Part shown: piece after piece, positions 1 to 11,836 of the stretch
How the letters are laid out: every line of letters starts with the position of its first letter
Numbering within the stretch: the stretch's first letter is position 1
Source: Sphaerolaimus hirsutus
Lineage: Eukaryota > Nematoda > Chromadorea > Monhysterida > Sphaerolaimidae
Direction: 5' to 3'
NCBI GenBank assembly: GCA_964036195.1
Contig: OZ038460.1
Coordinates: forward strand, 12,155,504 to 12,219,503
Length of the DNA stretch: 64,000 nt
Translations under genes and position numbers: made by a program
The notes under the pieces: model-generated
Databases searched by the model: none
Told to the model about the DNA's origin: nothing
The model's input: the letters and a program-made list of their open reading frames with translations, nothing else

Positions 1-929
1 ATCATTTACCCATATGACTACTCTGCTAGACAGACAAGCATGGTTAAGATTACGAGACCTGTGTTTTTCGAATTTGCTAGCAATTTTTAAAAAACTGTTA
101 AGAATTTTTTTAAATAGATGTATCCCACATTTGTTTAAGTCGAGACAGCGATTTAAGGATTGACCCCAAAGTGTAAAGAAAGCCATGAATAATGTGCTTG
201 TCAGAGTTGTCATACGGGTCTTCCATACGCCGAGATAGAAAAAATGAAATATTCAAACAAATGATGTGATACCGTTTTTTAGACAAAAATCACCACATAA
301 TGATGTGATGGCTGCTATACCCTTATCGCATGCGCGCGTTAGAGAAGACGATAAGAAATAGAAAAATAAAATCAACCGAAGCATAGTGTGAGGTACATAC
401 ATGTATCTGGAGGTTATGTATCTCTGTTCAACATACTGCAGTAGCCGACATCTAGTGTTTTTTTCACAGTGGTTGTTTTTGAAAGAAATTTTTTCAGAGT
501 GATCAGATAGTGTATTAGCAGACAATCCATTTGTTGATGATCGGTTGATTTTATTTGTGGTAATCGTAAACATTCCATATATGAGACCTGCAGTCTCCAT
601 ACACATACATAGACACAGCCGAAACCCCGTTGATGTACTAGCACACTTAAGACTGACCAGTAGGAATAGAATCAACCATAGCGTTTTGAGCCGGCTCACT
701 AGACTGCAGTGTTTTTCGCCCAGTCTAGTATACGTGTTTTTTTCAAAAAAAGTTTTTTCAAAAATGTTTTTAGAAAATGTTTTTTCAAGAGATTTTTTTT
801 CAAAAGATTTTTTTTCAAGATTTGTTTCAACTTTTCCATATATTCTATCCCAGCTGGTTGGATTTTTACGCCAGCCTGATGTATGGTTGATTTTATTCAT
901 TACATCATTGTTCACTGTGGGCAGCGATC
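1..929. other. No recognised gene; AT-rich tail of the next gene
   Basis: The SGNH reading frame of the neighbouring minus-strand gene stays open as far as about 253, but after about 930 it becomes low-complexity (Phe/Glu/Lys repeats) and does not look like protein. I see no other gene, RNA gene or clear transposon end here. Confidence 0.4.
722..835. repeat. Short inverted T5-A5 motif cluster (copy 1)
   Basis: Repeated blocks of T5-8 followed by C or A and A3-6. Similar clusters occur in two introns of the adjacent SGNH-like gene (1848-2005 and 2600-2775). Confidence 0.5.
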
Positions 930-1847
930 TCCCATAAACGAGGTTATGGATCTTTGGTTTGCTGGTGGGACACGGCGTCGTTCCTTTTGGCATTTCCGCG
1001 TTGCGGCCGCCTGAGTTTTTGGGTGATGAGTTTAATAGATAAATCAATGGTGATGTGATATGACACAGGGGAGATATGAAAACCAACATCGAGCGTAAAA
1101 TTTGCAGCGTCAGATGTGCAATAACTTTCTCGCCCGATTTAGATGTGTGAAGACCATCTCTTGCAATAAGATGAACCATTGCTTGTACCGGTGACGCTAC
1201 ATCCATTCTCTCATACTGGGTCAAGCAATAGTTCATTAGTGGAAGAACCATCACTCTATTCGATCTGACTTTGAGAAATTCTGTCAAATTTTGTTCGACA
1301 TCCAGTAGAAAGTAAAAAATCTCCACGGCCAGCTTCTCACTCCAAACTGAAGCGTTATAGTCTGGCAAAGTTGGTCCAATCAGACTCAGCACAATTCTCC
1401 CGTGGGGTTGCAGGTTCAATTTCCCGTTTTTTAGAATTTCTAGCACTATTTCAAACACGGGGTGTAACAAGTTGTTGCGAATTGAAACACCATCCTTTTT
1501 GAGTGCTAGGGAATGTTCCAGATCGGTAACATCTAGAACTGCTCGTATCAGCACCAAATCAAGGGTCTTCAAAAATTCGACGCTTCTTAATAAAGTTCCA
1601 ATGCATGCTAGGCGCTGCCCTGAGAAGACTGTCGAGGTGGTATGCATCTGGATATTCAATGACTGCGCCGCCCCTTGTTTTTCGAATTCACAGGGCAAAT
1701 TCACGCTAGTGCTGTCACCGGTAATGAGGATAGTGTAAAAGTAGTCACTAGCCTTATAGGGTTCAATTTGAATGCACTTTTCTGATAGATGCCAAATACC
1801 AGCACGAGATACAGCTGTGTCGTTTGAGATGTGATTTGAAATAAAGT

Positions 1848-2005
1848 TTAAATTTGAAAAACTTTTTGAGATATGTTTTGTGTTAAAATTTGTAAGAAAG
1901 TATGTATTAAAATGGTTTTTGAGATATATGTTTGAAAACAGTGTTGAAATACAATTGTTGAAAAACATGTTGAAAAACAATGTTGAAAAACACATCTGTT
2001 TGTCC
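1848..2005. repeat. Short inverted T5-A5 motif cluster (copy 2, intronic)
   Basis: Repeated GTTGAAAAACA units fill the probable intron between the SGNH-like exon and the exon before it. The donor GTAAAG lies near 2022. Confidence 0.5.
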
Positions 2006-2599
2006 CATCCTTTACTGAAGTTCTGCTTGCTAGTAAAGTCGTGAAATCGGATGTATGATCGAGAGTTACATTGAACCCTATAACCGGGGCTTTCTCCACT
2101 TCCAAATCGGGTATTTCTTTGTACATGGGTTTGCCGTTGGAGGATCTGTACCCCGTCATTGGCCCCAGTGCCGGGCACATGCGTAATTTTCTGATGATTG
2201 AAATTGGTGCTAATAAAACATTGCCAAAAGCTGGATCCCTTATCAGCTTTTGTTCCGGGACTTTACTTTTTTCCAGCAAAGCCCGGTAAAATTTTGCAAT
2301 TTTTGTTTGTGTTTTCTGGGTCAAATCTTCAAACTCCACATATGAGGGCGGGGCCATCACAATGCCCCCACGATTGCAGCTTCTGTAGTTGCACAGACTT
2401 TCACGCACCTGTGAAATGGGTGGAGCCTTTTTGTCGGTGATTTCGGACAAACCAATCGTAAATGGCACTGCAGCCGTACTTGCCTGAAGCGGTGCAGCTG
2501 TTGTAACGCGAGGATCGCTTGTCGGGATTGTCGGAGAGTCTGCGCGAGTATCATTAGTTTTTATTCCAATCGTAGATGTCAAGCGTGTTACCGATAACC

Positions 2600-2775
2600 A
2601 TATTTTTTTTAAAAACATCCGGTTTTTAGAAAACATCATGTTTTTAAAAAATAGTAGATGCGTAGGACCTATCTTTGTTACAACCCTTTTTACCGATGTC
2701 AAGTATATTTTGTGATAATCCAGTGTTTTTTTTAGAATGCCCCGTTTTTTAAAAAACGACCTTAATATTTTAAAT
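2600..2775. repeat. Short inverted T5-A5 motif cluster (copy 3, intronic)
   Basis: Repeats of the type GTTTTTTAAAAAAC fill the intron between the acidic exon (donor near 2880) and the Pro/Thr-rich exon (acceptor CGCGCAG near 2537). Confidence 0.5.
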
Positions 2776-4307
2776 AATGATTTATTTCTACTTATACATG
2801 TTGTTTGTATCATCATTTGTAACTTCTGTGCACATACATAGGCAGTACGTACCCCTAACATTTCTAGAAAGGACTCACCGAAATCCGAGTCATTTTCTTC
2901 AAATATCGTGCCTTCGTTCAAATCTTCATTTTCATTTTCTCTAATCGCGGGCGTAACAAGATTGTCAGCTTCCTCCCCATCTGATTCACCATCGTCCAGC
3001 AGGCAAGGGGGGGGCGTTGCTTTTGTGGAACTTGTGCAGGGACGGCATCAGCCACAGGTCCGACACCCATAGCGCCCACATTGTTTCTGCCTTCGATGTA
3101 TTTTAGAAGCTGGTCCACGCGCGATTTCAGCGCCGTCACCTCGCAATTTTCTGCGAAATGTTTAGATGATTTAGTGGTGTTGTACCGTAATACTACCATT
3201 TTTGATACATCTCTGACGTATTTTCGGATAAATTTTGATTTTTTACAGTTTTTATTTATTGAGAAATTTGTAAAGAGATTTGGCGCCCCTAAGCAATGCT
3301 CTCTATGTACATAATTGATAATAAAGTCAATATAAAAAGTCAATTCAGTAAATGTCGTGAACTCGGGCTTTTGTGAAGGCCGAAACCGGTGTGGCAGAGA
3401 TGCTGGCCCGCCCGCGATAGTTCCCCCGGCCGAAATTTGACCCCCTCTGGGGAGCATGTCCGCGATAATTGTCATTTTGGGCGGGGAAAAAGCTTTGGTT
3501 CGGCTGCGCATTTGCCAGGGCAGCACCTCTTCCAACCATACCGCCACCCCTCGGTTGGTATGCCGGGCCGCCACCTCTCCCCCTACGTGTCTGAGTGGGG
3601 GGTGAAAGATATATTAATTTATGTTGTGTTTGAAAATCTGTGACGAAATCTGTATCTAGATAATGATGTGTGATAATGGTCTGATATTTTGTTTGCATTT
3701 TCATTTTTATACCCACTGAATTTATCTTTACCGCCGGGTTTCCCATAAAGTTCAAGTTCTTAACCCCAACCCGGACGTAAATAAAAAATTGGCATTTTTC
3801 CAAATTTTTAAATTTAGAGGTATATACCTTATTAGGATCCCTGAGCATGTTGAAAACAGTTTGCATGCTGTTGGATGGGTCGTTTAACTTCCAGTGACCC
3901 TTTCAATCGTATTCATCAAATATGCCGTACTCGGGCGCCGTCACCCAATTACCGCCCGCATCACGCATGCGATACGCATACTCTTGCGGTATGCAGGCTC
4001 GTAGCTCCATCAGGCATTCTCCCCACAGATTCATAAAGGGGGCAGTGAAGTGCGGCCCTACCATTGTTCCAAGAGCGGCCTGTAAAATGAGAATTATAGG
4101 TAATATACCAGAAAATGATTTCGTAATTTTGCGTAGGTTACAACACCCTTTGTTGGCATGTGTGCGTTTAGCTTCCGATTTTTGTGAATGATCAATGTAG
4201 AAGTACTCGTGGCAATTGTTGTTAGCGCAACGGTCTGTGCTACGTTTCTCCCAAAAAGGGCACATCTGTCGTATGAAAATGCCTACGTGTAATTTAACAT
4301 CTCCCAT

Positions 4308-4693
4308 ACGAAAAATTTTTCATTCTCATTTGAGTATTGAACATTAATTTTCAATAAAAAAACTTGAAAACATGAAAATAATGGATTTATCGGTGACGTT
4401 TTATTTGTCGTATTTATCACCTTCTATTTATCGTTGTGCTGGAACTCCCGCTTAATACAGTGTTTACCTACTTGAAATCGTCTCATTCTTTTTTCCAAAA
4501 AGGACAGTGATTCGGAAGATTATCTGTGCACGTTCTATACGTACATATTGGTTAACATTTACGTATTTACGTTTACTCGAGAAATGTTTTCGTTAAGCAG
4601 AGATGGATGTGGAGTAAACTGAAAGATTGAATATTGGTTTGGAATAAAGTAGTTGTTTCACGCGGTATCTATATAGCACGTGCAGTCAATGGA
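4308..4693. other. Spacer between the SGNH-like gene and LAPTM-like gene A
   Basis: AT-rich, without an ORF or transposon end that I can recognise. It should hold the 3' UTR of the minus-strand LAPTM-like gene A and the 5' region of the degraded gene. Confidence 0.4.
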
Positions 4694-7600
4694 TCATTTT
4701 GGGTACGGCTGCTGGGCGGTCTGGGGGTTGCCGTAGGCGGGCGGGGGGTTGGCGTAGGCGGTCGGCTGCGGCGCGGGCACGGTGGCCTGCCCGCCGTAAT
4801 GCACTCCGTAGGTCGCGCCAGCAGCTGCGACAAATTGCGCATGAAAAAGGTGTGATGAAAAGTTCAATTATATACGGATATGACGCCGAAATGTATCATG
4901 AACTAAGTGGCGACCCATACTTTCATTGTGTATAAAAATCAGCACAGACAGTCCACTTTTCGCAGAAATATACATGCAGAACTGTGGGGGTTACAATTTC
5001 GGTCATTTTGTACTGATGTACACATGGTGCTCTAGCTCAACGCTGCTTTAAGTTGTGATCATGAAACTATGGCTACTGTAAGCCAGTGTGTTGGCAATGT
5101 GCTGATAGTATTCAACACTTTCATCAACATAAGTGCTATTAAGGTAAAAATTAATATGCAGATCAGGGTGATGTGATCACAACGTGAAGCAGCATTGAGC
5201 TAGAGCACCATGTGTGCATCAGTACAAAATGACCGAAATTGTAACCCCACAGTTCCGCAGTGGGTGGAGCTAGAGGGGTGAAAGTTTGGGTGAAAACTCA
5301 AGACACCTGATATATTAACGTGTTTAAATTTTATGACCGTAGTTTACCCCTAGCGCGAATGGCGAGCACTGTCCACGGACTTTTCAGCTTGACCATGTAA
5401 ACACCTTCCCGGACAAGTTCACCACCCATTTTTTTAATTCACTTCGAATGCAATATCTCCGTCCATGGGGGCGTTATAAAGCTGAAACTTTGTATATATA
5501 AAGTTGTAAGACCCCTCTTCTCCCCAACAATGGGGGAGGTGCGGCGACTCACTACAGTGTGGGTCGCCCTATATGCAACAATTTTTTTTGGCGTTTTTGG
5601 TGTCCCAAACAAGTTCACCACCCACTTGATTGGCTACACTACGAGAGCCATATCTCCAGCTGTGATGGCGGTATAAAGCTGAAATTTGGGGGATGTCTTG
5701 CCAACAACCCCCTTCATGATCCACCAGTGGGGCGGCTGCCAATGACCCACTGAAGCATGGGTCACTGCGTATAAAGTTGATCATTTTCTAAAAACAGCCC
5801 AAGTGTCCCAAAACAAGTTCATCACCCAACTGCATTAAAAAAATGTTGCAACAACATACCTAATATAAAAATGAATCGGGTTGGAACACTATTTCAGGCA
5901 AAAAAATTTTTTTTCAGTAGGGCACCCACCCTGTCCCATAAACAGCCGACTGAAAATTTCACTTTAAACCAATTTTTTGTATCACACTTAAAAAGTTGGT
6001 TTACAAAGTTCACTAGGGGAGGGTCTAAGGTTCAAAGTTATGTAAACAACAAAACCTCTAAAATGCTTCCATAAGGAAATTTACTTGGGGTGAATTCTAT
6101 GATGTTTAAATGAGGTCATTTCAGGAAGAAAATTTGACAAAATTTTCACTTTTTCATTCACCCCAAATAAATTACCTTATGGAAGCATTTTAGAGGTTAT
6201 GTTGTTTACATAACTTTGAACCTTAGACCCTCCCCTAGTGAACTTTGTAAACCAACTTTTTAAGTGATACAAAAAATTGGTTTAAAGTGAAATATTCAAT
6301 CTGCTGTTTATGGGACAGGGTGGGTGCCCTACTGAAAAAATTTTAATGAGCAGAACTAGTGTTCATATCTGATTCAATTTTATATCAGGTATGTTCTCAC
6401 AACATTTTTTTATAATGCAGTTGGGTGGCGAACTTTTTTTGGACACTTGGGTTGTTCTTAAAAAAATTATCAAATTTATATGCAGTGACCCATGCTTTAG
6501 TGGGTTGTCGGCAGTTGCCCCACTGGTGTATTGTGAGGGGAGTTGTTGGCAAGACATCCCTCAAATTTCAGATTTCTACCGCTCTCACAGCTTTAGATAT
6601 AGCCTTCAAAGTGTAGCTTATCAAGTGGGTGGTGAACTTGCTTGGGACACCAAAAACGCCACAATCAATTTTTGCATATAGGGCGACCCACCCTGTAGTG
6701 AGTCGCCGCACCTCCCCCCATTGTTGGGGAGTAAGGGGGTCTTACAACTTTATATATACAAAGTTTCAGCCTTATAACACCCCCATGGACAGAGATATTG
6801 CATTCGAAGTGAAATAAAAAATGGGTGGTGAACTTGTCCGGGAAGGTGTTTACATTGAACATCTGTTTTCAAATACTTATCACGATAAAAAAACACCAAT
6901 GGTGAATCAAGCATGTTTTACATAGTGTAGTATTTGATTGAATTACTACAATATTAATATTGTAGTTATTCAATCAAATACTACAATAGGCATTTCACAA
7001 ACTGACCATCGGCGTCTCGCATGAAGTGATAACAGCCCTTGATGACCAAGAACATCCACACCTCGATCATGAAGAAGATTAGCACGACGATCAACATCAC
7101 GATGCCTGCGCAGGGGTCAATTGTAATGACGTCATTGCGCTGTATGTAACCATTGAGAGGCCAATCTCACACACTATAATGATAGCCACTGGTATACTCG
7201 GCGGACCGCATGCTATGCATTTTTCTGAAGGAAACACTCCATCATGACGTCATCATTAATTAAATAATAATTCCAGCAAAAAAAAAGAAAAACATGACGG
7301 GGAAAAAACATCCCTCGTTTGTACGCGACTCCACCTTTTCTTTTTTTAAATATTTTTCTTTTTGTGAAAGTGCATACATAAGTATCCAGCTCGCGCGTTA
7401 TCGACCAAGACATAAATAATTTTGGGCGCATAGGTACTTTGCGCTTCGTCGAGTATACCAAGGGCCAAAACATTCTATCGTTTCATGTCCGCCGAGTTTG
7501 TGTGGATGGTATAAACCCTGTTCTGACATAACGCTACTATTGTTTTTTTACGTGTTCTGCATTGCCCAGATCACAAACCGCAGCTTTTGTCATTTAGAAT

Positions 7601-9902
7601 ACCCAGAAAAACACTTGCTATAAGTACCAAAAATACTCGATTTTACGCTCCGATGCTGGAAAAATAATTTTACGCAAGTTTAAACCAAGTACTGGGTAAA
7701 AAGTATTATACGCAGCAATTTTTGAGCATGGGTAAAAATGAAAGATTTTACCCTATACGTGTACTTTTGAAAAGTACTTACCGTATTTCTTCTAATAGAA
7801 TGGCATACCTCCAAAAGAACGGCACCGCCAATAGAACGGCAGATTTTGGCACATTTTCGCACTCGTGAGAACAATAGAGCGGCAGCCTCCAATAGAACGG
7901 CACCTCCAACAGAACGGCATGTAGAAATGATGTTGGACAAACAGAAATATTTGAATAATATGTGGTAAGAACATTGAAGGTGTTCAGAACTATGATTCAG
8001 GAGGGGTTGTTTTCACATTTGGTGTTGTTTGAATTGATGCTTTGATATTAAAATGTTCCTTATGTTTCATCAAAAGCACTATGTTCAGGTGAAAAATGTG
8101 TGAAAAATATTGGTGAAAAAATAAAACGGTAGCCGCCAATAGAACATCACCTCCAATAGAATGGCAGGTAGAAAGTTGACGAAAAAATAGAACGGCGCTC
8201 TTCTATTAGAAGAAATATGGTATAACATCTCTGCACTAGGCGCAACTGGGTCCCCCCCAATCAACTCACAGGTAGCTACAGCAGCCGCTTTAATGTCTTT
8301 CCCATCATTAGAAACAATGGTCAGCGATGAAATCACTATTATTCCAATAACGAGGAGAATAATAGCGATGACTACCAGCACCAAGTAAATAATCTGAAAT
8401 GAAGTGTTATCCAGGTGCCAGTTCCGCAAAATGAGAAGTGAAATGGCAAAGGCGAAGTGAATTGGCAGGTGAAATAGCAAAAGCGAAGAGAAATTAGTTT
8501 TTATTTTTTACTTAGCTTTTGCCAATTCACTTGCCGTTTCTCTTTGCCATTTCACTTCTCACTTCTCATTTTGCGGAACTGGCCCCAGATTGGGTACCAT
8601 AAATAATTTAAGAACTTCAAAGTTTTACAGAGAAAACTTACCCATCATTGATTATGGTCACCCACTGACCCACTCTCGCACTCACGTGTATGATGTAGTC
8701 GAGGAGCATGAGCGTAGTATTGTTCTTCTTGATGCCCACGATGCCGAGCGTGCCGGCCACTATGAGCGCGATGGTGGCGGGCACGTTGCCCCCCGCGTAG
8801 CTGTTCGACCCGAGCGAGCCTAGGATGGCGAACAGGTTCAGCACGCCAACCACCACTTCGTAGACGCTGACCGCGAAGCCGCCTTGCTGCACGATTGAGT
8901 GGGGGTTGGAGTTTGAACTAGGCGCTTGAACATATCGATTGGTGCTTTCATCATGTCAATTTGGGGATTGATATGTTTAAGCCCTCTTCTGTATTTATTT
9001 GTAATTTGTCGATGCTGAATTTGTCACTTCACCTCTAATTTTTTTTTTGTCAAGCTGAAAATGCCCCTTGAGGTCAATTGCAGCTCGGCGTAAAAAACAG
9101 CGCTATGAAAATGTAAAATTTCACTGCAAGATAAACTATGCATTTCCTCAAAATAAACCATGAATTAACACCCCCTCGAAATACCTCTCCCCCAATTGAA
9201 TTTTTTTATGCCTGAGTATCTATACAAACAATGAATAAAAAATGGTATTTCATAAAAATCATTTAATAAAATAATTTATATTTATATGAAATTTTGAATA
9301 TTTAAAATGGAAAATTTATATTTCCAGAAGCAGAGGACCGTTTACGCTGAATTTTTTACACGATATAGTTTATTCCATGACAAATTGGAGACCTTTATCG
9401 TCATCCTCATCTATGTAATTAATAATGCGGTGAAATTTTACGTTTTCATGACACTTCTTTTTACACCAAGCTGTAACTTCAGCTTTATAAATCTTGTGCA
9501 TTTAATACCGATATCTGTTCTAGCTCTATCAACGTCAATGCGTTAGTGATGGAAAAACACCAGGACACCGGTGCTCCGGTGCTGGGCACCTAAGGGCACC
9601 AGCACCGGTGCTGGTGCGGTGCGATGCGTTGCGGTGCCCTTTTTCGAGGGTGCCCTGACGGTGCCGGTGCTATTTTTGTTTAGAATAGCACCGGTGTTGG
9701 TGCGGTGCGGTGCCATTTTTTGCCGGTGCCCAAGGTGTCAGGTGCACTTTCTGAGGACTGGTAGAGGTGCCGGTGCAGTGCGGTACCGTTTTTCCCAGTG
9801 CCTTTTCCATCACTACAATGCGCCTGATAAGCTCACCTTGGCTTCGCATCGCCCACAGCAACACTTGTATTTCGGGTCATCTGGGTTAAATGTAGATGTC
9901 AT
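4694..9902 (-). CDS. LAPTM4/5-like four-span membrane protein, copy A
   Basis: Exons read leftward: 9902-9837, 8886-8686, 8393-8270, about 7139-7007, 4824-4694. Exon 1 starts MTSTFNPDDPKYKCCCG. Exon 2 carries two hydrophobic spans around NSYAGGNVP, exon 3 a third, and exon 4 a fourth (VLIFFMIEVW) followed by GCYHFMRD. Exon 5 encodes a Pro/Tyr-rich tail with PPPAY and ends YPK-stop. The CCC-x-C opening, four spans and C-terminal PY motif match the lysosomal LAPTM4/5 (Mtp) family, whose PY motifs bind Nedd4-type ubiquitin ligases; this is a family-level inference, not an orthologue call. Donors are GTGAGC, GTGAGT, GTGAGT and GTCAGT. Exon 3 ends in phase 1 while exon 4 opens in phase 0, so a small exon is probably missing from my model between 8270 and 7139, or exon 4 starts upstream near 7170. 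Introns hold at least six miniature transposons. Confidence 0.72.
4976..5260. repeat. Palindromic miniature transposon (foldback)
   Basis: The left arm (GCAGAACTGTGGGGGTTAC, then CATGGTGCTCTAGCTCAA) is repeated in inverse complement at the right end (GTAACCCCACAGTTCCGC). It lies in the last intron of LAPTM-like gene A. Confidence 0.7.
5398..6852. mobile_element. Long foldback element, about 1.45 kb, family TAAACACCTTCCCGG
   Basis: Two arms of roughly 690 bases are inverted complements meeting near 6100-6160. The ends are TAAACACCTTCCCGGACAAG and its complement, and no transposase ORF is seen. It lies in the last intron of LAPTM-like gene A. A short relative with the same end is at 10551-10833. 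Confidence 0.8.
7192..7502. mobile_element. MITE, TATACTCGGCGGACC family (copy 1)
   Basis: Left end GTATACTCGGCGGACCGCA, right end near TGTCCGCCGAGT. Relatives with the same ends are at 30473-30666 and 41829-42013. It lies in an intron of LAPTM-like gene A. Confidence 0.55.
7781..8220. mobile_element. TA-flanked MITE with CCGTATTTC ends (AGAACGGC interior)
   Basis: Left TA|CCGTATTTCTTCTAATAG and right CTATTAGAAGAAATATGG|TA. The interior repeats (A/G)AACGGCA units. A TA target with these ends suggests a Tc1/mariner-type mobilising enzyme. It is intronic in LAPTM-like gene A. Confidence 0.75.
8412..8588. mobile_element. Foldback MITE, GGGGCCAGTTCCGC family
   Basis: Ends are GTGCCAGTTCCGCAAAATG and CATTTTGCGGAACTGGCCCC, with interior repeats of GAAGTGAAATGGCAAA. 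It lies only 19 bases upstream of exon 3 of LAPTM-like gene A. Other copies: 15110-15330, 33707-33933 and 57821-58822. Confidence 0.8.
9544..9815. mobile_element. hAT-like MITE with GGTGCCGGTGC repeats
   Basis: Ends are TAGTGATGGAAAA and TTTTCCATCACTA, flanked by CAATGCGT and CAATGCGC (8-bp target duplication with one mismatch). The interior is made of GGTGCCGGTGC-type units. It lies in intron 1 of LAPTM-like gene A. Confidence 0.8.
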
Positions 9903-10072
9903 AATTTCCACTTGGTACCGGTCAATAAATTTTTAGTTTGTGTTTTTGTTGCAACTGAAAATCGTAGGTAGGTTGAAAATGTAGGTTAATCAGAAAATAA
10001 TTTATTTTGATGCATTATTCAATTGTTATATGGTATCAGTAGACTGTAACAGTTCTATTTGGATGACAAATA

Positions 10073-10469
10073 CCCTAAATCCTCGAATAAGACCCCAGGG
10101 GAGTTATTTTTTCGCCAGACGTTTTGGAGGGGGGAGTTATTCAAGGGGGGGATGGGTTTCGAGGGGGGAGTTATTATTTCCTCAGGAAACGTGGACTTAT
10201 CTCATTGTATGGATGCAGTACGTAAACTCGTTTAATTAAGGTATTTCACTGTCCAATAACAACATAACAATGTGTATACACTGCATACACATGATGTATC
10301 TGCTGTCGCTGTCATAGGCTACTATTCTTTTATAGTTTTGCATTGTATCCTTTTCATCATAGAGAGGAGTTTTTGAGAGGGGGAGTTATTCAAGGGGTGA
10401 GTTATTTGTTCCTCACCCCGCCAGCAGGGGGGACTTATTCGAGGGGGGGTCGTATTCGAGGATTTGCGG
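10073..10469. mobile_element. TA-flanked MITE with CCGTAAATCCTCGAA ends (G-rich interior)
   Basis: Left TA|CCCTAAATCCTCGAATAAG and right TTCGAGGATTTGCGG|TA. The interior has GGGGGGAGTTATT units. Confidence 0.75.
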
Positions 10470-10550
10470 TATATAATGGTAGGTACATACGTATTTTCCT
10501 GAACTTAGTCAACACGTAAATAAACAACGCTGATTGGATATAAACACCTT

Positions 10551-10833
10551 CCCGGTCACGTCCGGCACCCTATTTTTGATCGTACTTGTGACACCCTATC
10601 TCCAGTTCTAGGGCGCGCCAGAAGTTGAAACTTGGGGGAGATATTGGCGCAACCCCCCTCTACCTCGCATGAATTAGGGGGGTCGCCGCGACCCCCCTAA
10701 TTCATGCGAGGTAGAGGGGGGTTGCGCCAATATCTCCCCCAAGTTTCAGCCTCTGCGGCACCCTAGAACTGGGTATAGGATGTGAGAAGTAAAATCAAAA
10801 AATGGGTGCCGGACGTGACCGGGAAGGTGTTTA
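10551..10833. mobile_element. Short foldback MITE, TAAACACCTTCCCGG family
   Basis: It is an almost perfect palindrome with ends TAAACACCTTCCCGGTCACG and its complement. It shares only the terminal bases with the 1.45-kb element at 5398-6852. Confidence 0.8.
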
Positions 10834-11836
10834 TTTAGATATAAAGAACGCGGCAAACCGCTTTCAGTGGCGTTGAATGAAAGTGAGGTTTCCTAAATTC
10901 ATTCTGCCTGTGAAAATTCACTAAAATTTTTTTCATAAAAATTGAATTTAACTTTTTTCTGTTGGAAAAAAGTAAAACGGAAAAGGAACATTTACTGAGC
11001 TTAAAGTCAGCATATTATACCAATTTTAGCTGAAAAAGCTAACAGGCAGGTGTAAAAGCAGACAGGTCTATTTACATAAGCGGATCACGCACTGTGTACA
11101 AGCAACATATGCAACCTTCTGGAAAAATTCCTAGGAACCTCTGGGGCCAAATCCTATTGGCCTGACAGATTTTTCGAGAGAATGCTCATTTACATTTGTG
11201 GCTTTTTACCCTGTTAATCAATTTACCTTTTGAAGTTGTCCATTTACCAAACATATCAATCTACCATACAGAGATAGGATTCACTGGACCCTACACAGTA
11301 TAATATTCACCTGCAATGGGGTATCAATTATCCTTCACACAGAGTATGCACTCTGGATAAAATTGATATTTGCTATTGTATGTTCAATCCCTATCCAATG
11401 GGTTATCAACCTTACTAACAATGGCAAACAAAAATTCAAAAATATGAGAATTTTTTGAGCCACTTGTATCATTTGTGCCACTTGAAACTCACCATTAGGG
11501 TAAAGTTATACCATGCGATAGGGAATCATACACAGTCATGTTAAAAAGTTGTTTTGTTAAATCGGCCAGAGATAAAGGTACTTCAAATGGGAAATAGGCA
11601 AAAATGGTAAATACACAGTGTCGGACAGTGCAAAATTCAACACGCCCATTCAACAATGGGTAAATTGTATATAACACGACAAATTCGGAAGTTGTAATGC
11701 AGAAATTTTTTCCCTGCAAATGAGGTAAAATGTTTCAAGATTTCGGTTTCACAATATAGGTTTTCCAGAGAAATCAGATAATATACATGGAAATCGATCA
11801 TAATATGGGAAAATTTGTGTGAATCCTGAATACCTA
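10834..11836. other. Unassigned spacer
   Basis: I see no gene, RNA gene or transposon end in this kilobase. The longest ORF has no recognisable domain. Confidence 0.4.

Larger units (their letters stand above)
930..4307 (-). pseudogene. Degraded multi-exon gene: Cys-rich N-terminus, RGG region, acidic region, SGNH-esterase-like domain
   Basis: Reading leftward, the coding-looking segments are: (1) 4307-3835, with a Cys/His cluster CPFWEK...DRC...NNC...H (possible CCCH finger); (2) about 3590-3345, rich in RGG/GRG; (3) about 3170-2881, ending in a strong GTGAGT donor; (4) 2536-2023, Pro/Thr-rich and then a helical-looking segment; (5) about 1815-930. Segments 3 and 4 join in phase. Segment 5 has GDS near its start and DGLH about 200 residues later, spaced like blocks I and V of SGNH/GDSL hydrolases; the block III position reads LDVTD rather than GxND. 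RGG tracts suggest RNA binding; SGNH domains are usually esterases. Damage: an in-frame TGA at about 3902, where the protein-like frame continues beyond it (CGA to TGA would explain it), and a G8 run near 3012 that needs one extra base to stay in frame. The splice phase before segment 5 is also unresolved. It may be a pseudogene, an old mobile-element ORF, or a gene with assembly errors. I do not recognise the family. Confidence 0.4.

Noticed and set aside
253-2178. A 641-codon open frame on the minus strand as one intact protein
   Set aside because: Only the middle part (about 930-1815) looks like protein. The right part runs through a repeat-filled intron with Phe/Gln repeats and the left part is low-complexity Phe/Glu/Lys. 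The conserved segments join by splicing instead.
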